The notes below the pieces were generated by a model. The model saw only the letters and a list, made by a program, of their open reading frames with translations, did not search any database and had not been told where the DNA came from. Positions 7,870 through 16,435 of a stretch of 64,000 nt of DNA are shown piece after piece (position 1 is the first letter of the stretch; every line of letters begins with the position of its first letter). This stretch comes from Streptomyces triticagri (GTDB lineage: Bacteria; Actinomycetota; Actinomycetes; Streptomycetales; Streptomycetaceae): positions 1 to 64,000 of the forward strand of contig NZ_QUAK01000194.1 of assembly GCF_003429565.1 (NCBI RefSeq), written 5' to 3'. The translations under genes and the position numbers were made by a program.

Positions 7870-9602
7870 GCATCCTCAACGAACCCCAGGGTGCCGCCGC
7901 AGCCGACGACTCATACGAGAACGAGCTGCCGGTACGGCGCAAGGAGCCGGGCAATGTCGTCGTCAAGTGGCTCACCACCACTGACCACAAGACGATCGGT
8001 TCGCTCTACCTGATCACGTCGTTCGCGTTCTTCTGCATCGGCGGCGTGATGGCGCTCTTCATGCGCGCCGAACTCGCCCGTCCCGGCACGCAGATCATGT
8101 CGAACGAGCAGTTCAACCAGGCGTTCACGATGCACGGCACGATCATGCTGCTGATGTTCGCGACGCCCCTGTTCGCCGGCTTCGCGAACTGGATCATGCC
8201 GCTGCAGATCGGCGCCCCCGACGTCGCGTTCCCGCGCCTGAACATGTTCGCCTACTGGCTCTACCTGTTCGGCTCGATCATCGCGGTGGCCGGCTTCCTC
8301 ACCCCGCAGGGTGCCGCGGACTTCGGCTGGTTCGCGTACTCGCCGCTGTCCGACGCGGTGCGTTCGCCGGGTGTCGGCGCCGACATGTGGATCATGGGTC
8401 TGGCCTTCTCCGGCTTCGGCACGATCCTCGGCTCGGTCAACTTCATCACCACGATCATCTGCATGCGTGCCCCTGGCATGACGATGTTCCGGATGCCGAT
8501 CTTCACCTGGAACGTCCTGCTGACCGGTGTGCTCGTGCTCCTCGCCTTCCCGGTGCTCGCCGCCGCGCTGTTCGCCCTGGAGGCGGACCGTAAGTTCGGA
8601 GCGCAGATCTTCAGTCCGGAGAACGGAGGTTCGCTGCTCTGGCAGCATCTGTTCTGGTTCTTCGGGCATCCAGAGGTGTACATCATCGCCTTGCCGTTCT
8701 TCGGCATCGTCTCCGAGGTCATCCCGGTCTTCTCGCGGAAGCCGATCTTCGGTTACTCGGGTCTGGTGGGCGCGACGATCGCCATCGCCGGCCTCTCGGT
8801 GACGGTCTGGGCGCACCACATGTATGTGACGGGCGGCGTGCTGTTGCCGTTCTTCTCCTTCATGACCTTCCTCATCGCGGTACCGACCGGTGTGAAGTTC
8901 TTCAACTGGATCGGCACGATGTGGAAGGGATCGCTCTCCTTCGAGACACCGATGCTCTGGTCGATCGGCTTCCTGATCACCTTCCTCTTCGGTGGTCTGA
9001 CCGGTGTCATCCTGGCTTCGCCGCCGATGGACTTCCACGTCTCGGACTCGTACTTCGTGGTGGCGCACTTCCACTACGTGGTGTTCGGCACCGTCGTCTT
9101 CGCGATGTTCGCCGGATTCCACTTCTGGTGGCCGAAGTTCACCGGCAAGATGCTGGACGAGCGCCTCGGCAAGATCACCTTCTGGACGCTGTTCGTCGGC
9201 TTCCACGGCACGTTCCTGGTCCAGCACTGGCTGGGCGCCGAGGGCATGCCGCGCCGGTACGCGGACTACCTCGCGGCCGACGGGTTCACCGCGCTGAACA
9301 CCATCTCCACGATCAGCTCGTTCCTGCTCGGCATGTCGATCCTGCCGTTCTTCTACAACATCTGGAAGACGGCCAAGTACGGCAAGCAGATCGAGGTCGA
9401 CGACCCCTGGGGCTACGGGCGTTCGCTGGAGTGGGCGACCTCCTGCCCGCCGCCGCGGCACAACTTCCTCACGCTGCCGCGGATCCGGTCCGAATCCCCG
9501 GCGTTCGACCTGCACCACCCTGAGATCTCCGCCATCGACCAGCTCGGGCACTCCGGGCACGGGGCCTCGGCCCTCTCCGGCAGCAAGGAGGCCGGCAAGT
9601 GA
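7866..9602 (+). CDS. ctaD: Cytochrome c oxidase subunit I (CtaD)
   Basis: Catalytic subunit of the aa3 oxidase: reduces O2 to water at the haem a3-CuB site and pumps protons. The 578-residue, twelve-helix protein shows the haem a ligand region FTMHGTIMLLM, the CuB His268-Tyr272 pair in FFGHPEVYI, the CuB HH pair in VWAHHMYVTGG, and haem ligands in YFVVAHFHYVVFGT. The GTG at 7866 overlaps the ctaC stop (GTGA), indicating translational coupling; an upstream extension of the frame lies inside ctaC and is rejected. The gene ends in a GTGA overlap with ctaF. Confidence 0.96.
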   Translation: MSILNEPQGAAAADDSYENELPVRRKEPGNVVVKWLTTTDHKTIGSLYLITSFAFFCIGGVMALFMRAELARPGTQIMSNEQFNQAFTMHGTIMLLMFATPLFAGFANWIMPLQIGAPDVAFPRLNMFAYWLYLFGSIIAVAGFLTPQGAADFGWFAYSPLSDAVRSPGVGADMWIMGLAFSGFGTILGSVNFITTIICMRAPGMTMFRMPIFTWNVLLTGVLVLLAFPVLAAALFALEADRKFGAQIFSPENGGSLLWQHLFWFFGHPEVYIIALPFFGIVSEVIPVFSRKPIFGYSGLVGATIAIAGLSVTVWAHHMYVTGGVLLPFFSFMTFLIAVPTGVKFFNWIGTMWKGSLSFETPMLWSIGFLITFLFGGLTGVILASPPMDFHVSDSYFVVAHFHYVVFGTVVFAMFAGFHFWWPKFTGKMLDERLGKITFWTLFVGFHGTFLVQHWLGAEGMPRRYADYLAADGFTALNTISTISSFLLGMSILPFFYNIWKTAKYGKQIEVDDPWGYGRSLEWATSCPPPRHNFLTLPRIRSESPAFDLHHPEISAIDQLGHSGHGASALSGSKEAGK

Positions 9603-9997
9603 AGATCCAGGGCAAGATGTTCCTCTGGCTCAGCGTCTTCCTGCTGATCATGGCGGCCGTGTACGGCGTCTGGTCGAAGGAGCCGGTCGGTACGACGGCG
9701 CTGGTCCTGTCCTTCGGGCTGAGCCTGATGATCGGCTTCTACCTGGCGTTCACGGCCAACCGCGTCGACGCGATGGCCCAGGACAACAAGGAGGCCGATG
9801 TCGCGGACGAGGCCGGCGAGGTGGGGTTCTTCTCCCCGCACAGCTGGCAGCCGCTCGCGCTCGGTGTCGGCGGCGCCCTGGCCTTCCTGGGCGTCGCGAT
9901 CGGCTGGTGGCTGCTGTACTTCTCGGCGCCGCTGCTGCTGGTCGGACTGTGGGGCTGGGTCTTCGAGTACTACCGCGGAGAGAGCCAGAACCAGTAA
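9599..9997 (+). CDS. ctaF: Cytochrome c oxidase subunit IV, actinobacterial type (CtaF)
   Basis: A 132-residue small subunit special to actinobacterial aa3 oxidases, thought to stabilise the bcc-aa3 supercomplex. Four hydrophobic segments are visible: residues about 6-26, 32-50, 85-100 and 104-120, with the conserved start KIQGKMFLWLSVFLL. The GTG start lies inside the ctaD stop (GTGA overlap, 9599-9602), so its translation is coupled to ctaD. It is followed by a strong intrinsic terminator, which ends the ctaCDF operon. Confidence 0.92.
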   Translation: MKIQGKMFLWLSVFLLIMAAVYGVWSKEPVGTTALVLSFGLSLMIGFYLAFTANRVDAMAQDNKEADVADEAGEVGFFSPHSWQPLALGVGGALAFLGVAIGWWLLYFSAPLLLVGLWGWVFEYYRGESQNQ

Positions 9998-10012
9998 CAC
10001 ACCGCACTGCCC

Positions 10013-10056
10013 GAGGGACCCGGACACTCCACCAGGAGGTCCGGGTCCCTCTTTTG
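10013..10056 (+). terminator. Intrinsic terminator of ctaCDF
   Basis: A 12-bp perfect stem pairs 10013-10024 with 10040-10051 and is followed by a CTTTT run, a classical intrinsic terminator 15 bp after the ctaF stop. Confidence 0.88.
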
Positions 10057-10125
10057 CCCCGTCGGGTGACCCTCGTACGGGTCACCCGACGCGCCGGAAT
10101 TGACGGTGGTTCATACCGTCGGACC

Positions 10126-11382
10126 ATGAGCCACTCACCGCGAATCCGCACGGTACTGAGCTGCACGCTCCTTGTCGTCGCCCTCGGGGCGGGCGCCGTG
10201 GGCTGCGGCAGCACCGACGGCCATCCGCTCTCGGCGCAGCCGTACGACGCGGCGGGCCAGGTCGACTTCAACGGTCCCTCCGAAGGCAAGAAGGCCGACC
10301 CGGACAAGCCCATCGAGGTCACCGGGCAGGGCGACGACGGCCGCATCACCGATGTGACGGCCACCGACGCGGCCGGCCGCTACGTGGCGGGCGAACTCTC
10401 CGCCGACGGCACCCGCTGGCACTCCACGACGCCGCTGGCCGCCGAGGCGATGTACACGGTCCGGGTCAGCACGGAGAACGAGGACGGCTCGCCGGGCCGC
10501 AAGCAGCTCACCTTCGAGACGGGCGCCGCCAAGAAGAAGCAGCTGAAGGTCGAGTTCGGCCCGGAGGCGGGGACGTACGGGGTCGGCCAGCCCGTCACGG
10601 CCGAGCTCAGCGAACCGGTGAAGGACAAGGAGGCCCGAGCGGTGGTCGAACGGGCCCTCAAGGTCCGCTCACAGCCGGCCGCCGAGGGATCCTGGCACTG
10701 GGTGGACAGCAAGAAGCTGCACTACCGCCCGAAGGACTACTGGCCCGCGAACGCGACCATCGAGGTCAGCTCGAACCTGCGCGGCATCAAGGTCACCGAC
10801 AAGCTCAGGGGCGGCGAGTCCAAGCCGCTGAAGCTGAAGACGGGCGACCGTATCGAGGCCGTCGCGGACGCCGGCGCTCACTACATGACGGTGTACCGCA
10901 ACGGCGAGGAGATCAACTCGATCCCGGTGACGACCGGCAAGCCCGGCTTCTCCACCCGCAACGGCACCAAGGTGGTGCTCGGCAAGGAGTACTTCGTCCG
11001 GATGCGCGGGACCAGCATCGGCATCGCCGAGGGCACTTCGGACTCGTACGACCTGCCCGTGTACTACGCGACGAGACTCACCGACACGGGTGAGTACGTG
11101 CACGCGGCGCCCTGGTCGGTGGGCTCGCACGGGGCGGCCAACGTCAGCCACGGCTGTGTGGGCATGAGCACCGGCAACGCCGCCTGGTTCTACGAGACCG
11201 TACGGCAGGGCGACCTGGTGCGGACCGTCAACAGCGACGGCGAGGACATGCCCGCCTTCGGCAACGGCCTGGGTGACTGGAATCTCAGTTGGAACAAGTG
11301 GCGTGCGGGCAGCGCCGTGTTCGGCGACGCCCCCGACGGGCGCAGCAAGGTCGACGCCGCGCGGCTGCGGCCACAGGTCTGA
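10126..11382 (+). CDS. L,D-transpeptidase lipoprotein (Ig-like plus YkuD domains)
   Basis: Forms 3-3 peptidoglycan cross-links outside the cell. The 418-residue protein has a lipoprotein signal ending at Cys27 (LGAGAVGCGS), an Ig-like region around residues 60-250 typical of actinobacterial LDTs, and a YkuD catalytic domain whose motif SHGCVGMS places His342 and nucleophile Cys344. The start is ATG at 10126; a TACCGT -10 element at 10114-10119 leaves only 6 nt before it, so the mRNA is probably leaderless, which explains the absent ribosome site. It sits inside the respiratory gene cluster without being part of the oxidase. A terminator follows. Confidence 0.92.
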   Translation: MSHSPRIRTVLSCTLLVVALGAGAVGCGSTDGHPLSAQPYDAAGQVDFNGPSEGKKADPDKPIEVTGQGDDGRITDVTATDAAGRYVAGELSADGTRWHSTTPLAAEAMYTVRVSTENEDGSPGRKQLTFETGAAKKKQLKVEFGPEAGTYGVGQPVTAELSEPVKDKEARAVVERALKVRSQPAAEGSWHWVDSKKLHYRPKDYWPANATIEVSSNLRGIKVTDKLRGGESKPLKLKTGDRIEAVADAGAHYMTVYRNGEEINSIPVTTGKPGFSTRNGTKVVLGKEYFVRMRGTSIGIAEGTSDSYDLPVYYATRLTDTGEYVHAAPWSVGSHGAANVSHGCVGMSTGNAAWFYETVRQGDLVRTVNSDGEDMPAFGNGLGDWNLSWNKWRAGSAVFGDAPDGRSKVDAARLRPQV

Positions 11383-11428
11383 CCCGATGCCGCCCGGGCG
11401 CCCCACGGGGCGTCTCGCGGACTGCGGG

Positions 11429-11457
11429 CCCTGCGGGCGCACGCGACGCCCGCAGGG
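11429..11457. terminator. Terminator hairpin between convergent genes
   Basis: An 11-bp perfect stem pairs 11429-11439 with 11447-11457 around a 7-nt loop, between the L,D-transpeptidase and the convergent receiver-like gene. Confidence 0.7.
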
Positions 11458-11464
11458 ACGATCC

Positions 11465-11866
11465 CTAGGCCCCGATGGCCAACCGTGTGCGCAGCAGCTG
11501 GGCCAGGGCCGAGGCGAACTCGACGGGCTCCACGGGCAGCGTCACGGCTGCCTCCGCGCGGCTCCAGGTGGCCAGCCAGGCGTCCTGCGGGCGGCCGATG
11601 AGCAGCAGTACGGGCGGGCAGTTGAAGATCTCGTCCTTGATCTGCCGGCAGACGCCCATGCCACCCGCGGGAGTGGTCTCGCCGTCCAGGACGCAGACGT
11701 CCACGCCGCCCTCGCCGAGCTCCTTGAGTACCGCGGGCATCGTGGCGCACTCGATGAACCGCACCTGGGGTACGTCGGCCGCCGGGCGCCGTCCCGTGGC
11801 AAGGCGCACCTGTTCGCGGGTGTCGGCGTTGTCGCTGTAGACCAGGACCGTGGCGGTCGCCTGCAT
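11465..11866 (-). CDS. Stand-alone receiver-like protein
   Basis: A 133-residue protein with a CheY-like fold: VLVYSDNADTREQV at the start, a central VCVLDGETTPAGGMGVCRQI corresponding to the phospho-acceptor strand, and a C-terminal helix. The Asp in CVLDGE could be the acceptor, but the usual acidic pair near the N terminus is replaced by SDN, so phosphorylation is uncertain. No output domain and no adjacent kinase. It is conserved between the two oxidase gene groups in Streptomyces as I recall, but its function is unknown. Confidence 0.78.
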   Translation of the reverse strand: MQATATVLVYSDNADTREQVRLATGRRPAADVPQVRFIECATMPAVLKELGEGGVDVCVLDGETTPAGGMGVCRQIKDEIFNCPPVLLLIGRPQDAWLATWSRAEAAVTLPVEPVEFASALAQLLRTRLAIGA

Positions 11867-12078
11867 CGTTCCTCCGTGACTGCGCTGTCAGTTGGCCGTC
11901 TGGGCTGTCGGAGCTTCCGGCCCGGTGAGGGCCCTGCCGGTCATGAACCGATGGCCGGATGCTACTCCGTCCAACACCCCGTCAACACCGGTACGGACAG
12001 GCCTTCGATGGGCCATCCGGGCTGGACATCGGGGCGGAACACTCCGAACGGCACCCCCCGGGGTGAGGGCGGGATAAG

Positions 12079-12099
12079 CGACCGACATAATGTCGGTCG
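12079..12099. promoter_or_regulatory. 21-bp inverted repeat across the ctaE start codon
   Basis: Two perfect 10-bp arms (12079-12088 and 12090-12099) flank one base. The right arm begins with the A of the ctaE ATG. It could be a repressor operator, since such sites often cover start codons in leaderless genes, or an mRNA hairpin hiding the start. There is no ribosome site before the ATG. Confidence 0.5.
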
Positions 12100-12710
12100 T
12101 GGCGACAGCAACGACAGTAGATACCGGGCACGCGCACCCGTCGGTCAATCGGCCGAACCTCACCAGCGTCGGAACCATCATCTGGCTGAGTTCCGAGCTG
12201 ATGTTCTTCGCGGCCCTTTTCGCGATGTACTTCACCCTGCGTTCGGTTACGGGTGCCGAGCACTGGAAGGAAATGGCCTCGGCCCTGAACTTCCCGTTCT
12301 CCCTCACGAACACCACGATCCTGGTGCTCTCTTCACTCACCTGCCAGCTCGGCGTTTTCGCCGCCGAGCGCGGGGACGTGAAGAAGCTCCGGATGTGGTT
12401 CATCGTGACCTTCATCATGGGATCGGTGTTCATCGGAGGTCAGGTCCTCGAGTACACGGAGCTGGTCAAGCACGAGGGGCTCTCACTCTCGTCCGACCCG
12501 TACGGCTCCGTGTTCTACCTGACCACCGGCTTCCACGGCCTGCACGTGACGGGCGGGCTCATCGCCTTCCTCCTCGTCCTCGGGAGGACCTACGCGGCCA
12601 GGAGGTTCACCCACGAGCAGGCAACCGCCGCCATCGTCGTGTCCTACTACTGGCACTTCGTCGATGTCGTCTGGATCGGCCTCTTCGCCACGATCTACAT
12701 GATCAAGTAA
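12090..12710 (+). CDS. ctaE: Cytochrome c oxidase subunit III (CtaE)
   Basis: Structural subunit III of the aa3 oxidase. The 206-residue protein has five predicted membrane helices, with the family segments SSELMFFAALFAMYF, LSSLTCQLGVFAAE, FYLTTGFHGLHVTGGL and YYWHFVDVVWIGLF. The ATG at 12090 lies inside a 21-bp inverted repeat; an in-frame GTG at 12099 is an alternative start, giving an N terminus VATATTVDTGHAHP. It begins a second respiratory operon with qcrCAB after a 76-bp gap and is divergent from the receiver-like gene. Confidence 0.93.
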   Translation: MSVVATATTVDTGHAHPSVNRPNLTSVGTIIWLSSELMFFAALFAMYFTLRSVTGAEHWKEMASALNFPFSLTNTTILVLSSLTCQLGVFAAERGDVKKLRMWFIVTFIMGSVFIGGQVLEYTELVKHEGLSLSSDPYGSVFYLTTGFHGLHVTGGLIAFLLVLGRTYAARRFTHEQATAAIVVSYYWHFVDVVWIGLFATIYMIK

Positions 12711-12786
12711 CCCGGCACCGCACCGGCGGCATACCGGACACAGTCCAGAAGCATCGACGCAGAAGATCCTGACACCGGGGTAATCC

Positions 12787-13596
12787 GTGAAAAAGCTCTC
12801 CGCACGACGACGCCATCCGCTGGCGGCGGTCGTCGTCCTACTCCTCGCGCTGGCGGCCACCGGGGGGCTGTACGCCGCGTTCGCGCCGGCGGACAAGGCG
12901 CAGGCCGAAGAAACCGCCCAGTCCCTCGCCATCGACGAGGGCAAGAAGCTCTACTCCGTGGGCTGCTCCAGCTGCCACGGAACCGGCGGTCAGGGCGGCT
13001 CCGACGGCCCCAGCCTGGTGGGCGTCGGCTCCGCAGCCGTCGACTTCCAGGTGAGCACGGGCCGGATGCCCGCCCAGCAGCCGGGCGCCCAGGTGCCCAA
13101 GAAGAAGGCCATCTACTCGCAGGCGGAGATCGACCAGCTCTCGGCGTACATCGCGTCGCTCGGAGCCGGTCCCGTCACGCCCACCGAGAAGCAGTACAAC
13201 CCCGAGGGCGCCGACATCGGCAAGGGTGGCGAGCTGTTCCGCAACAACTGCGCGCAGTGCCACAACTTCACCGGTCAGGGCGGCGCGCTCACGCACGGCA
13301 AGTACGCGCCGAATCTTGCGGACGTCTCGCCCAAGCACATCTACGAGGCCATGCAGACCGGCCCGCAGAACATGCCGTCCTTCCCCGACACCACGATGCC
13401 GGAGCAGCAGAAGCGCGACATCATCGGCTACCTCCAGTCGGTCAACAGCGAGAAGGCCGACAACCCGGGCGGACTCACCCTGGGGGGACTCGGCCCGGTC
13501 AGTGAGGGGCTGTTCGCCTGGATCTTCGGGCTCGGCGCGCTGATCGGCGTCGCCGTCTGGGTTGCCGCGCGGACCGCAAAGGCCAGGAAGTCATGA
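12787..13596 (+). CDS. qcrC: Dihaem cytochrome cc subunit of cytochrome bc1 (QcrC)
   Basis: Carries electrons from the Rieske centre directly to CuA of the oxidase; actinobacteria lack a soluble cytochrome c. The 269-residue protein has an N-terminal signal anchor (about residues 11-31), two haem c motifs, C60-S-S-C63-H64 and C155-A-Q-C158-H159, and a C-terminal helix at about 240-262. GTG at 12787 is the start. Its stop overlaps the qcrA ATG by 4 nt (ATGA), so qcrC-qcrA-qcrB are translationally coupled. Confidence 0.95.
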   Translation: MKKLSARRRHPLAAVVVLLLALAATGGLYAAFAPADKAQAEETAQSLAIDEGKKLYSVGCSSCHGTGGQGGSDGPSLVGVGSAAVDFQVSTGRMPAQQPGAQVPKKKAIYSQAEIDQLSAYIASLGAGPVTPTEKQYNPEGADIGKGGELFRNNCAQCHNFTGQGGALTHGKYAPNLADVSPKHIYEAMQTGPQNMPSFPDTTMPEQQKRDIIGYLQSVNSEKADNPGGLTLGGLGPVSEGLFAWIFGLGALIGVAVWVAARTAKARKS

Positions 13597-14651
13597 GTAC
13601 CCAAGACATTCCAGAAGAGAACCTGCCGAGCGAGCAGGACGCCGGTCACGCCGCGGTCGCGGAGGCGGACGCCAAGGACCCGTTCGCGGATCCGGGTCTT
13701 CCGCCCCACGAGCACCGCATCCAGGACATCGACGAGCGGGCCGCCAAGCGCTCCGAGCGCACCGTCGCCCTGCTGTTCACGCTGTCCATGGTGGCCACGG
13801 TCGCGTTCATCGCGTCCTTCGTGGCCTTCCCGGTCGACAAGATCGTCTACATCTTCCCGTTCGGCCGGATCAGCGCGCTCAACTTCTCGCTCGGGCTGAC
13901 CCTGGGCATCGCGCTGTTCTGCATCGGCGCCGGCGCGGTCCACTGGGCCCGCACCCTGATGTCCGACGTGGAGATCGCCGACGAGCGGCACCCGATCGAG
14001 GCCACCCCCGAGGTCAAGGCCAAGGTCATGGACGACTTCCGGCAGGGTGCCAAGGAGTCCGGCTTCGGTCGCCGCAAGCTGATCCGCAACACCATGTTCG
14101 GTGCGCTGACCCTGGTCCCGCTGTCCGGCCTGGTGCTGCTTCGCGACCTCGGTCCGCTGCCGGAGGACAAGCTGCGCCACACGCTGTGGTCCAAGGGCAA
14201 GCTCCTGGTCAACCAGAACACCAACGAGCCGCTGCGTCCCTCGGACGTCCGCGTCGGCTCCCTGACCTTCTGCAAGCCGGAGGGCCTGGAGGAGCACGAC
14301 CACGACTTCCAGACGCAGATCGCCAAGGCCGCCCTGATGGTCGTCCGCATCAAGCCGGACGACATCAAGGACAAGCAGCAGCGCGAGTGGGCGCACGAGG
14401 GCATCGTCGCCTACTCGAAGATCTGCACCCACGTGGGTTGCCCGATCTCCCTGTACGAGCAGCAGACGCACCACGTCCTCTGCCCGTGCCACCAGTCCAC
14501 CTTCGACCTCTCCGACGGCGCCCGAGTCATCTTCGGCCCGGCCGGTCACGCCCTGCCGCAGCTGCGCATCGGCGTGAACGAGGAGGGCTACCTCGAGGCG
14601 CTCGGCGACTTCGAAGAGCCCGTCGGTCCTGCCTTCTGGGAGCGCGGATGA
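13593..14651 (+). CDS. qcrA: Rieske iron-sulfur subunit of cytochrome bc1 (QcrA)
   Basis: The 352-residue protein holds a [2Fe-2S] cluster that accepts electrons from menaquinol and passes them to QcrC. Cluster ligands are visible as Cys278-x-His280 and Cys297-x2-His300, with Cys283 and Cys299 placed for the stabilising disulfide. Three membrane helices lie at about residues 58-80, 95-118 and 168-184, the long N-terminal extension that marks actinobacterial Rieske proteins. It overlaps both neighbours by ATGA junctions. Confidence 0.95.
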   Translation: MSTQDIPEENLPSEQDAGHAAVAEADAKDPFADPGLPPHEHRIQDIDERAAKRSERTVALLFTLSMVATVAFIASFVAFPVDKIVYIFPFGRISALNFSLGLTLGIALFCIGAGAVHWARTLMSDVEIADERHPIEATPEVKAKVMDDFRQGAKESGFGRRKLIRNTMFGALTLVPLSGLVLLRDLGPLPEDKLRHTLWSKGKLLVNQNTNEPLRPSDVRVGSLTFCKPEGLEEHDHDFQTQIAKAALMVVRIKPDDIKDKQQREWAHEGIVAYSKICTHVGCPISLYEQQTHHVLCPCHQSTFDLSDGARVIFGPAGHALPQLRIGVNEEGYLEALGDFEEPVGPAFWERG

Positions 14652-16294
14652 GTACTGAAGAGACCAAGACCGCACCCGCGGCCGACTCGGGGCGCAAGGC
14701 GCCCGCGGGCGAGCGGGTCGCCGACTGGGCCGACGGCAGGCTGGGCATCTACGGCCTCGCCAAGGCCAACATGCGGAAGATCTTCCCGGACCACTGGTCC
14801 TTCATGCTGGGCGAGATCTGCCTCTACAGCTTCATCATCATCATCCTCACGGGTGTGTACCTGACGCTGTTCTTCCACCCGTCGATGAACGAGGTGGAGT
14901 ACCACGGCAGTTACATCCCCATGCAGGGCCAGCTGGTGTCCGAGGCGTTCAACTCGACGATGCACATCAGCTTCGACGTCCGCGGCGGTCTGCTGATCCG
15001 GCAGATCCACCACTGGGCGGCGCTGATCTTCGTGGCCGCGATGCTGGTCCACATGATGCGCGTCTTCTTCACCGGCGCGTTCCGCAAGCCGCGTGAGGTC
15101 AACTGGGTCTTCGGCTTCCTGCTGCTCGTCCTCGGCATGTTCACCGGTTTCACCGGTTACTCGCTGCCGGACGACCTGCTCTCCGGTACCGGTGTGCGCT
15201 TCATGCAGGGCGCGATCCTGTCCGTACCGGTCGTCGGCACCTATCTGTCGATGTTCCTGTTCGGCGGGGAGTTCCCGGGCGGCGACTTCGTGGCCCGGTT
15301 CTACTCGATCCACATCCTGCTGCTGCCGGGCATCATGCTCGGCCTGCTCGTGGCGCATCTGATCCTGGTCTTCTACCACAAGCACACCCAGTTCGCGGGC
15401 CCCGGCAAGACGAACAAGAACGTCGTCGGCATGCCGCTGCTCCCGGTGTACATGGCGAAGGCCGGCGGGTTCTTCTTCCTGGTGTTCGGTGTGATCGCGG
15501 TCGTCGCGGCGGTCGCCTCGATCAACCCGATCTGGGCGATCGGCCCGTACCGGCCGGACATGGTCGGCACCGGTGCCCAACCCGACTGGTACATGGGCTT
15601 CTCCGAGGGCCTGATCCGTGTGATGCCTGGCTGGGAGATCAATCTGTGGGGCCACACGCTCGTCCTGGGTGTGTTCATCCCGCTGATCATCTTCCCGCTG
15701 GTCCTGGTGTCGATCGCGGTGTACCCGTTCATCGAGTCCTGGGTCACCGGGGACAAGCGCGAGCACCACATCCTGGACCGCCCGCGCAACGCCCCGACCC
15801 GTACGGCCTTCGGTGTCGCCTGGCTGACCTGGTACTTCGTCCTGCTCGTCGGTGGTGGTAACGACATCTGGGCGACGCACTTCAATCTGTCGATCAATGC
15901 GATCACCTGGTTCGTCCGGATCGCGTTCTTCGTCGCACCGGTGCTCGCCTTCGTCGCCACCAAGCGGATCTGCCTCGGACTGCAGCGCCGCGACAAGGAC
16001 AAGGTCCTGCACGGCCGCGAGTCCGGCATCATCAAGCGGCTGCCGCACGGTGAGTTCATCGAGGTGCACGAGCCGCTCAGCCAGGAGGACCTGCACACCC
16101 TCACGGCACACGAGCAGTACGAGCCGGTCGCCATCGGTGCCACGACCGACGAGAACGGCGTGGAGCGCAAGGTGTCCGCCTCGCAGAAGCTGCGCGCCAA
16201 GCTCTCCGAGGGCTACTACGGGGAGGACAACCAGATCCCCAAGCCCACGGCGGACGAGTACAAGGAGATCACCAGCGGCCACGGCCACCACTGA
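14648..16294 (+). CDS. qcrB: Cytochrome b subunit of cytochrome bc1 (QcrB)
   Basis: Membrane core of the bcc complex; binds two b haems and the menaquinol oxidation and reduction sites. The 548-residue protein shows IHHWAALIFVAAMLVHMMRVF with haem-ligand histidines, GYSLPDDLLSGTG near the Qo site, and a PxW-type quinol motif region. A hydrophilic C-terminal tail of about 120 residues is typical of the actinobacterial form. ATG at 14648 overlaps the qcrA stop; the longer frame from 13562 runs inside qcrA and is rejected. A terminator follows at 16339. Confidence 0.95.
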   Translation: MSTEETKTAPAADSGRKAPAGERVADWADGRLGIYGLAKANMRKIFPDHWSFMLGEICLYSFIIIILTGVYLTLFFHPSMNEVEYHGSYIPMQGQLVSEAFNSTMHISFDVRGGLLIRQIHHWAALIFVAAMLVHMMRVFFTGAFRKPREVNWVFGFLLLVLGMFTGFTGYSLPDDLLSGTGVRFMQGAILSVPVVGTYLSMFLFGGEFPGGDFVARFYSIHILLLPGIMLGLLVAHLILVFYHKHTQFAGPGKTNKNVVGMPLLPVYMAKAGGFFFLVFGVIAVVAAVASINPIWAIGPYRPDMVGTGAQPDWYMGFSEGLIRVMPGWEINLWGHTLVLGVFIPLIIFPLVLVSIAVYPFIESWVTGDKREHHILDRPRNAPTRTAFGVAWLTWYFVLLVGGGNDIWATHFNLSINAITWFVRIAFFVAPVLAFVATKRICLGLQRRDKDKVLHGRESGIIKRLPHGEFIEVHEPLSQEDLHTLTAHEQYEPVAIGATTDENGVERKVSASQKLRAKLSEGYYGEDNQIPKPTADEYKEITSGHGHH

Positions 16295-16338
16295 TCCCAC
16301 CGGCAGTACCCGGCAGTACCTGCTGTGCCACCGCTCTG

Positions 16339-16369
16339 AGCCCCGTCCATTCGCTGGACGGGGCTCTTT
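16339..16369 (+). terminator. Intrinsic terminator of ctaE-qcrCAB
   Basis: An 11-bp perfect stem pairs 16339-16349 with 16355-16365 around a 5-nt loop, followed by CTTT. Confidence 0.8.
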
Positions 16370-16435
16370 GCGGTCCCGGGGCTTGGCTAGGCTGAGCCCC
16401 GTCCCGTATACGCCGCAACGACACCAGGAGCGACC

